Below are positions 1 to 7,193 of a stretch of 35,008 nucleotides of DNA, piece after piece. Position numbers and translations under genes: made by a program. The stretch is from Rubellimicrobium thermophilum DSM 16684 (lineage in GTDB: Bacteria > Pseudomonadota > Alphaproteobacteria > Rhodobacterales > Rhodobacteraceae). Location of the stretch: positions 4,501 to 39,508 of the forward strand of contig NZ_KE557320.1 in assembly GCF_000442315.1 (NCBI RefSeq), read 5' to 3'. Below the pieces are notes generated by a model. That model had not been told where the DNA came from. It was given only the letters and a program-made list of their open reading frames with translations, and did not search any database. Each line of letters starts with the position of its first letter. Within the stretch, counting starts at the first letter, position 1.

Positions 1-8
1 CCAGGAAT

Positions 9-824
9 TTACACCAGCTTGACGGACGTGACCGGTCGTAGTACTGGCGGCGATGAGTCTTGAAGTAGAGGCTGAGATAGAGGATCGGCATCCTTCAGGA
101 TGCCCTGCGTGCAGAGCAGGAAGGTGATCAGCAGGCGGCCGAGACGGCCGTTCCCATCGAGAAACGGATGAATGGTCTCGAACTGCACATGGACCAGCCC
201 GGCCTTGATGAGGGTCGGCATGTCTGGTGTGTCGGCATGGATGAAAGCTTCCAGATCCGACATTAGGTCGAGAACGTGCTCGGGCGGCGGTGGAACGAAG
301 AGCGCATTTCCCGGTCGCGTTCCGCCGATCCAATTCTGGGAACGCCGGAACTCACCGGGCTGCTTCGTGCTACCACGCCCTTTTTCGAGAAGGATGGCGT
401 GGATTTCCCGGATCAGGCGCAAGGAGAGCGGAAAGCCCCCCCGGATCCTGTCGAGACCGTAGTTCATTGCGGCGACGTAGTTGGACACCTCCTGGACGTC
501 GTCGAGCGGGACGCCTGGCGCATCCTCGATTTCGAACAGCAACAAGTCTGAGAGCGACGACTGTGTACCCTCGATCTGCGACGACAGCAGCGCCTCCTTC
601 CGAACGTACATGTAGAGGAAGAGCGGGGTGTCGGGGAGGATCGAGGTTACGCCATCGAGACGGCCGATCGCCCGGTTCGCGCGCTCGAGCTGACGGTAGA
701 GCCGGTCCACCCTGACGGGAGGCGCCGGCGGCAAGGGTGGCGGCACGAACGCTTCTGCGCGTTCGCCCGCGGTCGAGATGGCGACGCGCTGACCCAACCG
801 TGATGGCTCCGGTGATAACGCCAT
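9..824 (-). CDS. Fic family protein, 3' end frameshifted
   Basis: Fic-domain proteins usually transfer AMP from ATP to a hydroxyl of a target protein. I see the full active-site motif HPFLDGNGRLGR near the C-terminus and an N-terminal inhibitory-helix motif SSQIEG, which fits the class II (S/T)xxxE(G/N) rule, so auto-inhibition is expected. The start at 824 (reads MALSPEPSRL) fits the family; an open frame extends further upstream but has no Fic-like content. After LLCTQGIL the frame goes wrong. The next frame over gives ILYLSLYFKTHR, typical of what follows in this family, so about one base has been gained near 84-93 (or two lost), and the product stops about 100 residues short. The family-like frame stays open to the left edge of the window. 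It is divergent from the gene at 987. Confidence 0.8.
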   Translation of the reverse strand: MALSPEPSRLGQRVAISTAGERAEAFVPPPLPPAPPVRVDRLYRQLERANRAIGRLDGVTSILPDTPLFLYMYVRKEALLSSQIEGTQSSLSDLLLFEIEDAPGVPLDDVQEVSNYVAAMNYGLDRIRGGFPLSLRLIREIHAILLEKGRGSTKQPGEFRRSQNWIGGTRPGNALFVPPPPEHVLDLMSDLEAFIHADTPDMPTLIKAGLVHVQFETIHPFLDGNGRLGRLLITFLLCTQGILKDADPLSQPLLQDSSPPVLRPVTSVKLV

Positions 825-836
825 GGTTGAATAAAG

Positions 837-912
837 ATCCTTTCCTTGGCAGGCTACCTGAGAAAGGATATCGCATATTCCTTTCTTTGTCGTGGTTCTA
901 ACGAAAGGTTCC
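837..912. promoter_or_regulatory. Two identical-geometry dyads between divergent genes
   Basis: CCTTTC occurs at 839-844 and 880-885, and its reverse complement GAAAGG at 862-867 and 903-908. Each CCTTTC is followed by GAAAGG after exactly 17 bases, and the two dyads are offset by 41 bp, about four helical turns. The flanks extend the likeness (ATCCTTTC / GAAAGGAT in the first, TTCCTTTC / GAAAGGTTCC in the second). The array fills the region between the divergent Fic gene and the defence-like operon, so a regulator binding here could control both. No regulator gene is assignable from the window. Confidence 0.5.
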
Positions 913-986
913 TTTTCTTGTCGAGTGCTCGTTCCCTCTGTCCGCGCCAGATCCGGTCCGGGCGCACCCTCTGAACCGGTGGCGCG

Positions 987-1772
987 ATGGGACATCAGCG
1001 CCTCGGAAAACTCCCCACCCACCGATACCTGCCGGACATCGTCAGGTATCTGGTGAAGGGCGGCACGCCCACCGCGCACTTGGTGGAACAGATCACCGAA
1101 GTGGGGCGGGATGCACTGAAGCGTGCCCTGAAGGATCCTGTCTTCGTGGAAGCGTTGTGGCTGCTCATCAGGTTGCCGCAGGCGGCCGCGTCGAAGGACT
1201 TCGGGGCGGCTCTCGCCGAGATCGGCATGGGTGCACATCGGCCGACTTCAGTCGCGGAACTGATGGTTGCCTTCGACAATGCGCTTGAGCGCGTGCAGCG
1301 GCGCGAACATCGGGATGCCACGGACCTTGGCGAGATCGCCCGTCAGGCAGCACTCACCGCGCTCGGCGATGCTGTGCGAGCCGGGATGCCAATGTGGTCC
1401 CCCACGGCGGACGATGTGCAGGCTTCGGTGGCTGCACTGAGGTCACCCGAGAAGTTCGGTGCTCTGGCCCACCACTTCCACGCGAATACCGTGGAGCGCG
1501 TCATCCACTACTATGTCGATCGAAACCTGCATGAACTCGTTGGTGCCGATCGCGTTGTGTCCTCGGTCCACGATCTCGCCACATACGATTCAGCGATACG
1601 CCGCCATTGCATGGAAGCCGCGCTGATCATGCGCGCCTTCGCCAGGGACTGGCTCGGCAAGAACCTGTATCGGGACGGCAAGGACATATCGAAGAACGAC
1701 GCTCGTAAGTTCTCGGCCTATGCCGTCGAAAAGATCAGTATAGAGCTCAAGAACAGGAAGGGGCCAAATTGA
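987..1772 (+). CDS. Unrecognised helical protein upstream of QueC-like gene
   Basis: A 261-residue protein that I do not recognise. It looks almost wholly helical and soluble, with no signal peptide, no membrane segment and no obvious catalytic motif. A run of paired histidines and tyrosines in the middle (AHHFHAN..., VIHYYVDRN) and a basic C-terminus are the only striking features. The stop codon overlaps the TTG start of the next gene (TTGA), so the two are translationally coupled and probably work together. The Shine-Dalgarno before the ATG at 987 is weak. It does not look like QatB of the QatABCD system, the known defence partner of a QueC-like protein. A role as partner of the QueC-like protein is inferred from context only. 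Confidence 0.7.
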   Translation: MGHQRLGKLPTHRYLPDIVRYLVKGGTPTAHLVEQITEVGRDALKRALKDPVFVEALWLLIRLPQAAASKDFGAALAEIGMGAHRPTSVAELMVAFDNALERVQRREHRDATDLGEIARQAALTALGDAVRAGMPMWSPTADDVQASVAALRSPEKFGALAHHFHANTVERVIHYYVDRNLHELVGADRVVSSVHDLATYDSAIRRHCMEAALIMRAFARDWLGKNLYRDGKDISKNDARKFSAYAVEKISIELKNRKGPN

Positions 1773-3226
1773 AGCGGTGCCTGATTGAATGCGGCGTGCG
1801 GCAGGCATCCGAAGAGGGCGCTCTCGCGATGAACGTGAGCGACCCCGGCAAGAACGTCAATCTGAGGATCGACTCCATCAGCCGCTCGATGGTCGGGAAC
1901 ATCCCCGACCTTCTGATCGATCTTCTGGAGATCGCGGCATACGTCTACTGCGTCGATCAGCGCATCAAGCGCGGCACCGAGATGCTCATGGATTACGGGA
2001 AGGATTGGCGCCGCAGCCTGACCTTCTCGATCCCGGTGCGCCATCCCGAGGTTTGGAATGGGGAAGAGGTGCAGGAACTGCTGGTCGAAACCCTCGGCTT
2101 CCTCTCCGACGACAGCTATGCATTCCGGTTCCGCAAGGCGGAAGCGCCGGTTCAGCCGCGCGATCCCTACTTCCACGAACTCCTCGATGCTTTCCAGGAG
2201 AACGACGAGGTGGCGCTGTTCTCGGGCGGCGTCGATTCCTTTGCCGGCGCGGTCAACGACATCGTCACGCTGGGCAAGTCTGTCACCTTGGTTGGCCACT
2301 GGTCGGTGCCGAAAGTCCAGAATGTCCAGGCAACCCTCGTAGACGCATTGAAGCAGCGCGGCTACGGGCGGCGGCTGTCTTACGTACCGGTGTGGGTTTC
2401 GAACACGGACATCAAGCCGGCCGAATACACCCAGAGAACCCGATCATTTCTCTTCGCGTGCATCGGGCTGGTCGTGGCGCGGATGTCCGGGAAGGATGGC
2501 TTCAGCTTCTACGAGAACGGGGTTGTCAGCATCAACCCGCCGCTGGCGGGGGACGTGGTCGGTGGCCGAGCCACGCGCACCACGCACCCCAAGGTACTCC
2601 GTGGTCTCGAGGACTTGTTCTCGACCCTCCTTGATCGCCAGATCGAGATCCGGACCCCGCTCCAGTGGCTCACCAAGAAGGAGGTCACCGAGACGATAGC
2701 AGCCGCGGGCATGGCTGACATGATCGGGTCCACGGTGAGTTGTACCCGCACGCACAGTCGGACGAGAAGGCACACGCACTGCGGAGTATGTTCGCAATGC
2801 ATCGATCGAAGGTTCGCTGTCTTGGCTGCGGGAATGGCTGATCATGATCCCGCCGACCAATACAAGAAGGATTTACTCCTGAGCGATCGAAGCGTTGATG
2901 ACAGCCTTCGAATGGCGATGCACTACGTGTCCTTCTTCAGGAAGATCGGCTCGATGACAAAGGACCGGTTCCTTGTCGACCTTCCGGAAATTGTCTCGGC
3001 GCTTGACCACTTCCCGGATCTGTCAGCCGATGAGGCCAGCGCACATCTGTTCGATCTGTTCCAGCGGCACGCGCGATCCGTGGAAGACGTCATCGCTCGG
3101 GCCGCGAGCGAACATGCTGGCCCGCTTTTCAGGGGCGAGGTTCCGGCTGGTTCGCCTTGGCGACCTGTTTTGCGCGTGGCGACCGTGTCGAGATCGCCCC
3201 AAGCTCAAACTATGATCAGCATGTAA
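1769..3226 (+). CDS. QueC-like PP-loop protein with N-terminal extension
   Basis: QueC makes 7-cyano-7-deazaguanine (preQ0) by ATP-dependent amidation; relatives occur in queuosine synthesis, DNA modification and antiphage systems (QatC, Cap9). This protein has the PP-loop SGGVDS at residues 152-157 and a zinc site of C325 followed by CGVCSQC (C338, C341, C344), so both QueC hallmarks are intact. At 485 residues it is twice the length of QueC: about 140 extra residues precede the PP-loop and a helical region follows it. The TTG at 1769 overlaps the upstream stop; an ATG at 1829 is an alternative. The last about 25 residues are low-complexity and overlap the next frame. Restoring one G near 3158-3162 (TGGCG to TGGGCG) would join it to the following segment as one protein of about 620 residues. 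A standalone housekeeping queC is unlikely given the length and setting. Confidence 0.8.
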   Translation: MKRCLIECGVRQASEEGALAMNVSDPGKNVNLRIDSISRSMVGNIPDLLIDLLEIAAYVYCVDQRIKRGTEMLMDYGKDWRRSLTFSIPVRHPEVWNGEEVQELLVETLGFLSDDSYAFRFRKAEAPVQPRDPYFHELLDAFQENDEVALFSGGVDSFAGAVNDIVTLGKSVTLVGHWSVPKVQNVQATLVDALKQRGYGRRLSYVPVWVSNTDIKPAEYTQRTRSFLFACIGLVVARMSGKDGFSFYENGVVSINPPLAGDVVGGRATRTTHPKVLRGLEDLFSTLLDRQIEIRTPLQWLTKKEVTETIAAAGMADMIGSTVSCTRTHSRTRRHTHCGVCSQCIDRRFAVLAAGMADHDPADQYKKDLLLSDRSVDDSLRMAMHYVSFFRKIGSMTKDRFLVDLPEIVSALDHFPDLSADEASAHLFDLFQRHARSVEDVIARAASEHAGPLFRGEVPAGSPWRPVLRVATVSRSPQAQTMISM

Positions 3227-3633
3227 CGGCTTTCGTCGACCGGCTCAGTGCTCCCATTCTCGAGTTCGCGATGGATCATGGTGCTGGGCAGGTGCTTTTT
3301 CATGGCGGTTATTGTCTTGAGGGTGCGAACTACCGCTTCGTGAACGCGCTGATCGAGAGTTTCCGCAGCGCTAAGCGCACACGCTCGGAGATCCCGTTCA
3401 TGACGCCTCACGATGTGGCGGCGACAATGGAAGTGTCTGAGCAGTCGATGCGCCAACAACTTCGCAGGTTGCGCGACGCGCTCGACCCGCTAACGGTGAT
3501 GCTCGGGATCCCACTCGATCAGGACAGTTTCATCGAGACCAAGGAACGCGTTGGATACCGCATCAACCCGGCATGGCATGAGATCGCCCTCGGCGACATT
3601 CAGCCCCCGAATCCGGCTGCGTCACAGGAATAA
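3157..3633 (+). CDS. Probable C-terminal winged-helix part of the QueC-like protein
   Basis: As it stands this is a 158-residue frame that would need a TTG start at 3157 (or ATG at 3271). It overlaps the end of the QueC-like gene by 70 bp in another frame. Its second half reads like a winged helix-turn-helix: a TPHDVAATMEVSEQSMRQQL recognition-helix pattern, then a wing ending in RVGYRINPAW. There is no Shine-Dalgarno at 3157. The upstream frame becomes coherent with this one if a single G is restored at about 3160, so I read it as the detached C-terminus of the QueC-like protein rather than a separate gene. A wHTH tail is not part of QueC or, to my knowledge, of QatC. Confidence 0.55.
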   Translation: MATCFARGDRVEIAPSSNYDQHVTAFVDRLSAPILEFAMDHGAGQVLFHGGYCLEGANYRFVNALIESFRSAKRTRSEIPFMTPHDVAATMEVSEQSMRQQLRRLRDALDPLTVMLGIPLDQDSFIETKERVGYRINPAWHEIALGDIQPPNPAASQE

Positions 3634-3683
3634 TCCGCCGACGTCACAGGCCACCGCGCGCAAGGTCACGATCTGCCCACCGT

Positions 3684-3708
3684 AGCCCCGTTTCTCGGGG
3701 CTTTTTTC
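3684..3708 (+). terminator. Rho-independent terminator
   Basis: A perfect 7-bp stem AGCCCCG / CGGGGCT with loop TTTCT is followed by six T. It lies about 50 bp after the stop of the QueC-like operon and closes the defence-like block. Confidence 0.88.
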
Positions 3709-3743
3709 TTGTCCGGACGTCACAAGAAAATCCGGGCGTGATC

Positions 3744-3783
3744 ATATACGGATGGCCGCAAATCATTGAAATTGTTCGTATAT
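3744..3783. promoter_or_regulatory. Inverted repeat before the prophage HTH gene
   Basis: ATATACG (3744-3750) and CGTATAT (3777-3783) form a dyad in an AT-richer stretch about 40 bp upstream of the HTH gene at 3825. It may be an operator or promoter site for the start of the phage operon. The arms are only 7 bp, so this is weak. Confidence 0.3.
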
Positions 3784-3824
3784 CCGGGCGCATCAACGTG
3801 TCGGGGTGAACAACGGACAACTCA

Positions 3825-4046
3825 ATGAGGTTTCGGATGTCAGTCACACATCTCAACCAGGTCGAGCTGGCGGCTCGATGGAAGATCAGCCCGCGCACGC
3901 TGGAGCGCTGGCGTTGGACTGGTGAGGGCCCCGCCTTCATCAAGATTGGCGGCCGGGTCGTGTACCGGCTCGAGGATGTCGAGGCCTACGAGGCCAACCG
4001 GCACTGCTCGAGCACGGCCGACAAGCCCGCCGTGAAGCTGGCGTGA
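3825..4046 (+). CDS. AlpA/excisionase-like helix-turn-helix protein
   Basis: This small protein (73 residues; 69 if the ATG at 3837 is used) has the layout of MerR/AlpA-type phage HTH proteins: a Q-V-E-L-A-A-R-W helix, a recognition helix SPRTLERWRWTG, then a short wing (KIGGRVVYRLEDVEAYEA). Such proteins act as excisionases or as activators of integrase genes. It opens the phage operon, 10 bases ahead of the next gene. No integrase is present nearby, so its partner is missing or lies outside the window. Confidence 0.72.
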   Translation: MRFRMSVTHLNQVELAARWKISPRTLERWRWTGEGPAFIKIGGRVVYRLEDVEAYEANRHCSSTADKPAVKLA

Positions 4047-4056
4047 GGGGGCGGCC

Positions 4057-4542
4057 ATGACGATCCCCAACCACATCACCCTCGACGATCTGCCCACCAT
4101 GCCGGTCGGCGATATCGCCGCTCTGCCGGGCGACCAGCTGGCGCTCCTGAAGCAGGACGCCGACGAGCGGCTGCGCTCTGCGAAGACCCTCTGCGACTGG
4201 CTCGATGGCGCGATCGCACTGAAGTACGGCGATCAGGCGCATGAGGTGCGCCGTGCGGAGGGCAAGGAAACCGGCACTGTCAGGCTGCAGGACGGCCCGG
4301 TCACGGTGGTCGCGGAGCTGCCGAAGCGCGTCGATTGGGACCAGCCGACCCTCGCCAACCTGGTCGAGCGCATCCGGGCCGACGGCGCCGACCCCACCGA
4401 GTACGTCGACATCGCGTTCAGCGTGCCCGAGCGCAAGTACACCGCCTGGCCGAAGGACATCCGCGAGGAGTTCGAGCCCGCGCGCACGGTTCGGACGGCC
4501 AAGCCGAAATTCCGGCTGCTGCTCGGCGAGGAGGCGCGCTGA
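4057..4542 (+). CDS. Phage hypothetical protein
   Basis: A 161-residue acidic soluble protein, not assigned to a named family. The N-terminus is leucine/aspartate-rich and the middle (residues 55-110) contains a KETGTVRLQDG beta-hairpin-like stretch. The stop overlaps the start of the ATPase gene (TGATG), pointing to coupled translation and a role alongside it in phage recombination or replication (inference from position). Confidence 0.7.
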   Translation: MTIPNHITLDDLPTMPVGDIAALPGDQLALLKQDADERLRSAKTLCDWLDGAIALKYGDQAHEVRRAEGKETGTVRLQDGPVTVVAELPKRVDWDQPTLANLVERIRADGADPTEYVDIAFSVPERKYTAWPKDIREEFEPARTVRTAKPKFRLLLGEEAR

Positions 4543-5288
4543 TGGCCATCTCGCTCGCATCCCTGCAAACCCGGACGGCTCTGCGCCCGCCGCGCGTCCT
4601 GATCCACGGCGTCGCCGGCATCGGCAAATCCACCTTCGCCGCGTCAGCAGACGCGCCGGTGTTCGTCCTCACCGAGGACGGTCTCGGCAAGCTGCAGGTG
4701 CCGCATTTCCCGTTGGCGACGAGCTACGCGGAGGTCGCCGAGGCGCTCGACGCCCTGCTCGACGAGGACCACGCCTATTCGACCGTGGTGGTCGACAGCG
4801 TGGACTGGCTGGAGCCGTTGATCTGGGCCGAGGCCTGCCGGCGCAACGGCTGGCAGTCGATCGAAAGCCCCGGCTTCGGCAAGGGCTACGCCGAGGCGCT
4901 GACCATCTGGCGCGAATACATCGACAGGCTGAACGCGCTCCGCGACCGGAAGGGAATGGCGGTCATCCAGATCGCCCACACCGACATAAAGCGCTTCGAC
5001 AGCCCCGAGCACGAACCCTACGACCGGTACGTGATCAAGCTGCAGGCCCGCGCCTCCGCGCTGCTGCAGGAGCACTCGGACGTCGTGCTCTTCGCCAACT
5101 ATCGGATCTCGGTCAGCAAGTCCGACGTCGGCTTCAACAAGAAGGTGACCCGGGCGCTCGGGTCCGGTGCGCGCGTCATGCACACCGAGGAGCGCCCCGC
5201 CTTCCTCGCCAAGAACCGTTACGGCCTGCCGGAAACCCTCCCGCTCGAGTGGTCGGAGTTCTTGGCCGCCATGCCCCAATCCGCCTGA
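4542..5288 (+). CDS. Phage AAA ATPase, Sak4-like recombinase
   Basis: A 248-residue protein with a Walker A motif GVAGIGKS near residue 25 and a Walker B-like hydrophobic strand STVVVDSVDWLE around residues 80-90. It resembles the short RecA-like AAA proteins (Sak4 type) that phages use to load or anneal single-stranded DNA. The start at 4542 is chosen because it overlaps the upstream stop; frames that begin earlier have no family content. Directly downstream is a DUF669 protein, a common neighbour that behaves like a ssDNA-binding partner, and a Cas4/RecB-like exonuclease follows, so the three probably form the phage's recombination set. Confidence 0.8.
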   Translation: MAISLASLQTRTALRPPRVLIHGVAGIGKSTFAASADAPVFVLTEDGLGKLQVPHFPLATSYAEVAEALDALLDEDHAYSTVVVDSVDWLEPLIWAEACRRNGWQSIESPGFGKGYAEALTIWREYIDRLNALRDRKGMAVIQIAHTDIKRFDSPEHEPYDRYVIKLQARASALLQEHSDVVLFANYRISVSKSDVGFNKKVTRALGSGARVMHTEERPAFLAKNRYGLPETLPLEWSEFLAAMPQSA

Positions 5289-5310
5289 TTACGACTGAAA
5301 GGACAGAACG

Positions 5311-5817
5311 ATGGCACGTTTCGACACCGGCTTTGACGCCACCGGCATCGAGCCCACCACCGCCTACGAGATCCTGCCCGCGGGCAAGTACCGCGCCCAG
5401 ATCGTCGAGAGCGAGATGCGCGTCACGAAGAACGGGATGGGGCAGTATCTCTGGCTGATGCTCGACATCCTCGAGGGGCCGCAGCAGGGCCGCAAGGTCT
5501 TCGACCAGTTGAACCTCGTGAACGTCAATCCGACCACGGTCGAGATCGCGCAGCGCACGCTGTCGGCGATCTGCCACGCCACGGGCAAGCTGCAGGTGAA
5601 CGACAGCGAGGAGCTGCACCTGATCCCGATGACGATCCAGGTCGGCGTGAAGCCCCCGAAGGACGGCTACGGCGAGCGCAACACGATCCGCTATATGGTG
5701 CCGGAGGCCCCGGCGCAGGTGACCCCGCCCAAGCCCGCCGCGACGCAGCCGGCCAGCGCGCCCGCGCAGTCGGCGCCCGCCCGCCCGGCCACCGCGCCCT
5801 GGCGCGCCAAGAGCTGA
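5311..5817 (+). CDS. DUF669 family phage protein
   Basis: A 168-residue protein matching the DUF669 pattern: an N-terminal PAGKYRAQIVESE strand, a WLMLDILEGPQQGRKVFDQLNL core typical in placement, and an alanine/proline-rich tail ending in APWRAKS. Members sit beside phage recombinases and are thought to act like single-strand DNA-binding proteins. The low-complexity acid-poor tail resembles the flexible tail of SSB but lacks its acidic tip. A plausible Shine-Dalgarno (AAAGGA) lies upstream of the ATG. Confidence 0.8.
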   Translation: MARFDTGFDATGIEPTTAYEILPAGKYRAQIVESEMRVTKNGMGQYLWLMLDILEGPQQGRKVFDQLNLVNVNPTTVEIAQRTLSAICHATGKLQVNDSEELHLIPMTIQVGVKPPKDGYGERNTIRYMVPEAPAQVTPPKPAATQPASAPAQSAPARPATAPWRAKS

Positions 5818-5824
5818 CGCCCCC

Positions 5825-5854
5825 GGCCGCCGCGGGCTGAGACTCGCGGCGGCC
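5825..5854 (+). other. GC-rich hairpin between phage genes
   Basis: GGCCGCCGCG (5825-5834) and CGCGGCGGCC (5845-5854) form a perfect 10-bp stem with a 10-base loop in the 66-bp gap between the DUF669 gene and the next gene. There is no T-run, so it is more likely an mRNA processing or stability element, or a weak attenuator, than a classical terminator. Confidence 0.45.
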
Positions 5855-5883
5855 CGGACATCGCCAGACCCGAGAGACCGACC

Positions 5884-6249
5884 ATGACCAACACCCCCGA
5901 CGCGGCCTGCGCGGCCGCGAACGCCCCCGGCTTGCCTGACGACACCCGTCGCCTGATCGAGATCGAGGACGCCATCGCGAAGATCCGCACGCAGATCGCG
6001 ACCGCCGATCTGACGCGGCAGCGGACGGCGAAGCCGATCGACGCCGACTGGTTTCACCGTGCGCGCACGGCGCTGCGTCACCTCAATCGCGAGCGCGCCG
6101 AGATCGTCGCCCGTCAGGGCGGCCGCCGCCGGCGCGAGCGCCAGAAGGACATGATCATCGCCGTCCTGCGCGAGCGCCATGACAGCGCCGCCTGGACCGC
6201 GGTGCTGGCGGAGGCGCGGTCGCGGCTCGAGCAGGAGGAGGCGTGCTGA
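5884..6249 (+). CDS. Phage hypothetical protein, basic coiled-coil-like
   Basis: A 121-residue protein of unknown function. It is helical and charged, with a basic run GGRRRRERQK around residues 80-90 that could contact nucleic acid. The stop overlaps the ATG of the exonuclease gene (TGATG-type junction), so it is probably co-translated with it. The conserved position between DUF669 and the exonuclease suggests an accessory replication role, but nothing in the sequence proves it. Confidence 0.68.
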   Translation: MTNTPDAACAAANAPGLPDDTRRLIEIEDAIAKIRTQIATADLTRQRTAKPIDADWFHRARTALRHLNRERAEIVARQGGRRRRERQKDMIIAVLRERHDSAAWTAVLAEARSRLEQEEAC

Positions 6250-7193
6250 TGGCCGAGCTTCCCGAACCCCCGGCGCCGACCCTGTCCGCGATCTACGCTT
6301 CCTACGAGGCCCGGCAGGGCGAAGGCTTCCGCGACCACCTCGGCGCCTCGCTGATCGGCAAGTCCTGCGCCCGCGCGCTCTGGTACGATTTCCGCTGGTC
6401 GACGCCCGCGCGGCACACCGGCCGCATCCTGCGGCTGTTCGAGACCGGACAGCTGGAGGAGGCCCGGCTTGTCCGCGACCTGCGCGCCACCGGCGCGACG
6501 GTGCTGGAGGTGGATCCCGAGACCGGGCGGCAGTTCCGCGTCGAGGCCCATGGCGGGCATTTCGGCGGTTCGCTCGATGCGGTCGCCCTCGGTCTGCTCG
6601 AGGCGCCGAAGACCTGGCACGTCGTCGAGTTCAAGACGCATTCCGCGAAGAGCTTCGCCGAGCTCGTCGCCAAAGGCGTCGTGCTCGCCAAGCCCCAGCA
6701 CGCTGCGCAGATGCAGGTCTACATGCACCTGACCGGCATCACGCGGGCGCTCTACGTCGCGGTCTGCAAGGACACGGACGCGCTGCACATCGAGCGCGTC
6801 CCGGCCGACCCCGAGATGGGCGAACGCCTGCTGGAAAAGGCGCGGCGGATCATCTTCGCCCAGCACCCGCCCGAGCGGATCAGCGCGGATTCCGCCTGGT
6901 TCGAGTGCCGGTTCTGCGACCACCACGGGCTCTGCCACGGCGAGGACGCCGCGGCTGTCACCTGCCGGTCCTGCCTGCATTCCACGCCCATCGAAGGTGG
7001 CTGGCACTGCGCGCGCCACGACCGGCTGCTCGACCCGGCCGACCAGCGCCGCGCCTGCGCCCGGCACCTGTTCATCCCCGATCTCGTCCCCGGCGAGGTG
7101 ACCGACGCAGGCGAGGACTTCGTCTCCTACCGCATGCGCGACGGCTCGGCCTGGACCAACGACGCCCGCGAAGAGGAGGCCGCCGCATGCTGA
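6249..7193 (+). CDS. PD-(D/E)XK exonuclease, Cas4/RecB-like
   Basis: A 314-residue nuclease. Catalytic residues are visible as GGSLD (D110) and VEFK (E127, K129), the D-ExK core of the PD-(D/E)XK fold. C40 before ARALWY and a later CRFCDHHGLC cluster match the placement of the four iron-sulphur cysteines in Cas4/AddB-type exonucleases. Further cysteines and histidines (CRSC...CARH) near residues 240-260 may bind zinc. The ATG at 6249 overlaps the upstream stop; a GTG two codons earlier is possible. It is expected to produce single-stranded ends for the Sak4-like ATPase. Confidence 0.85.
   Translation: MAELPEPPAPTLSAIYASYEARQGEGFRDHLGASLIGKSCARALWYDFRWSTPARHTGRILRLFETGQLEEARLVRDLRATGATVLEVDPETGRQFRVEAHGGHFGGSLDAVALGLLEAPKTWHVVEFKTHSAKSFAELVAKGVVLAKPQHAAQMQVYMHLTGITRALYVAVCKDTDALHIERVPADPEMGERLLEKARRIIFAQHPPERISADSAWFECRFCDHHGLCHGEDAAAVTCRSCLHSTPIEGGWHCARHDRLLDPADQRRACARHLFIPDLVPGEVTDAGEDFVSYRMRDGSAWTNDAREEEAAAC

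Noticed and set aside
1769..3226. Classical QatABCD system
   Set aside because: Only a QueC-like member is present; no QatA ATPase or TatD-like QatD, and the upstream protein lacks QatB features.
6179..7186. Upstream extension of the helicase frame to 6179
   Set aside because: This part is out of frame across the exonuclease gene and is arginine-rich shadow sequence. The helicase begins at the coupled ATG 7187.
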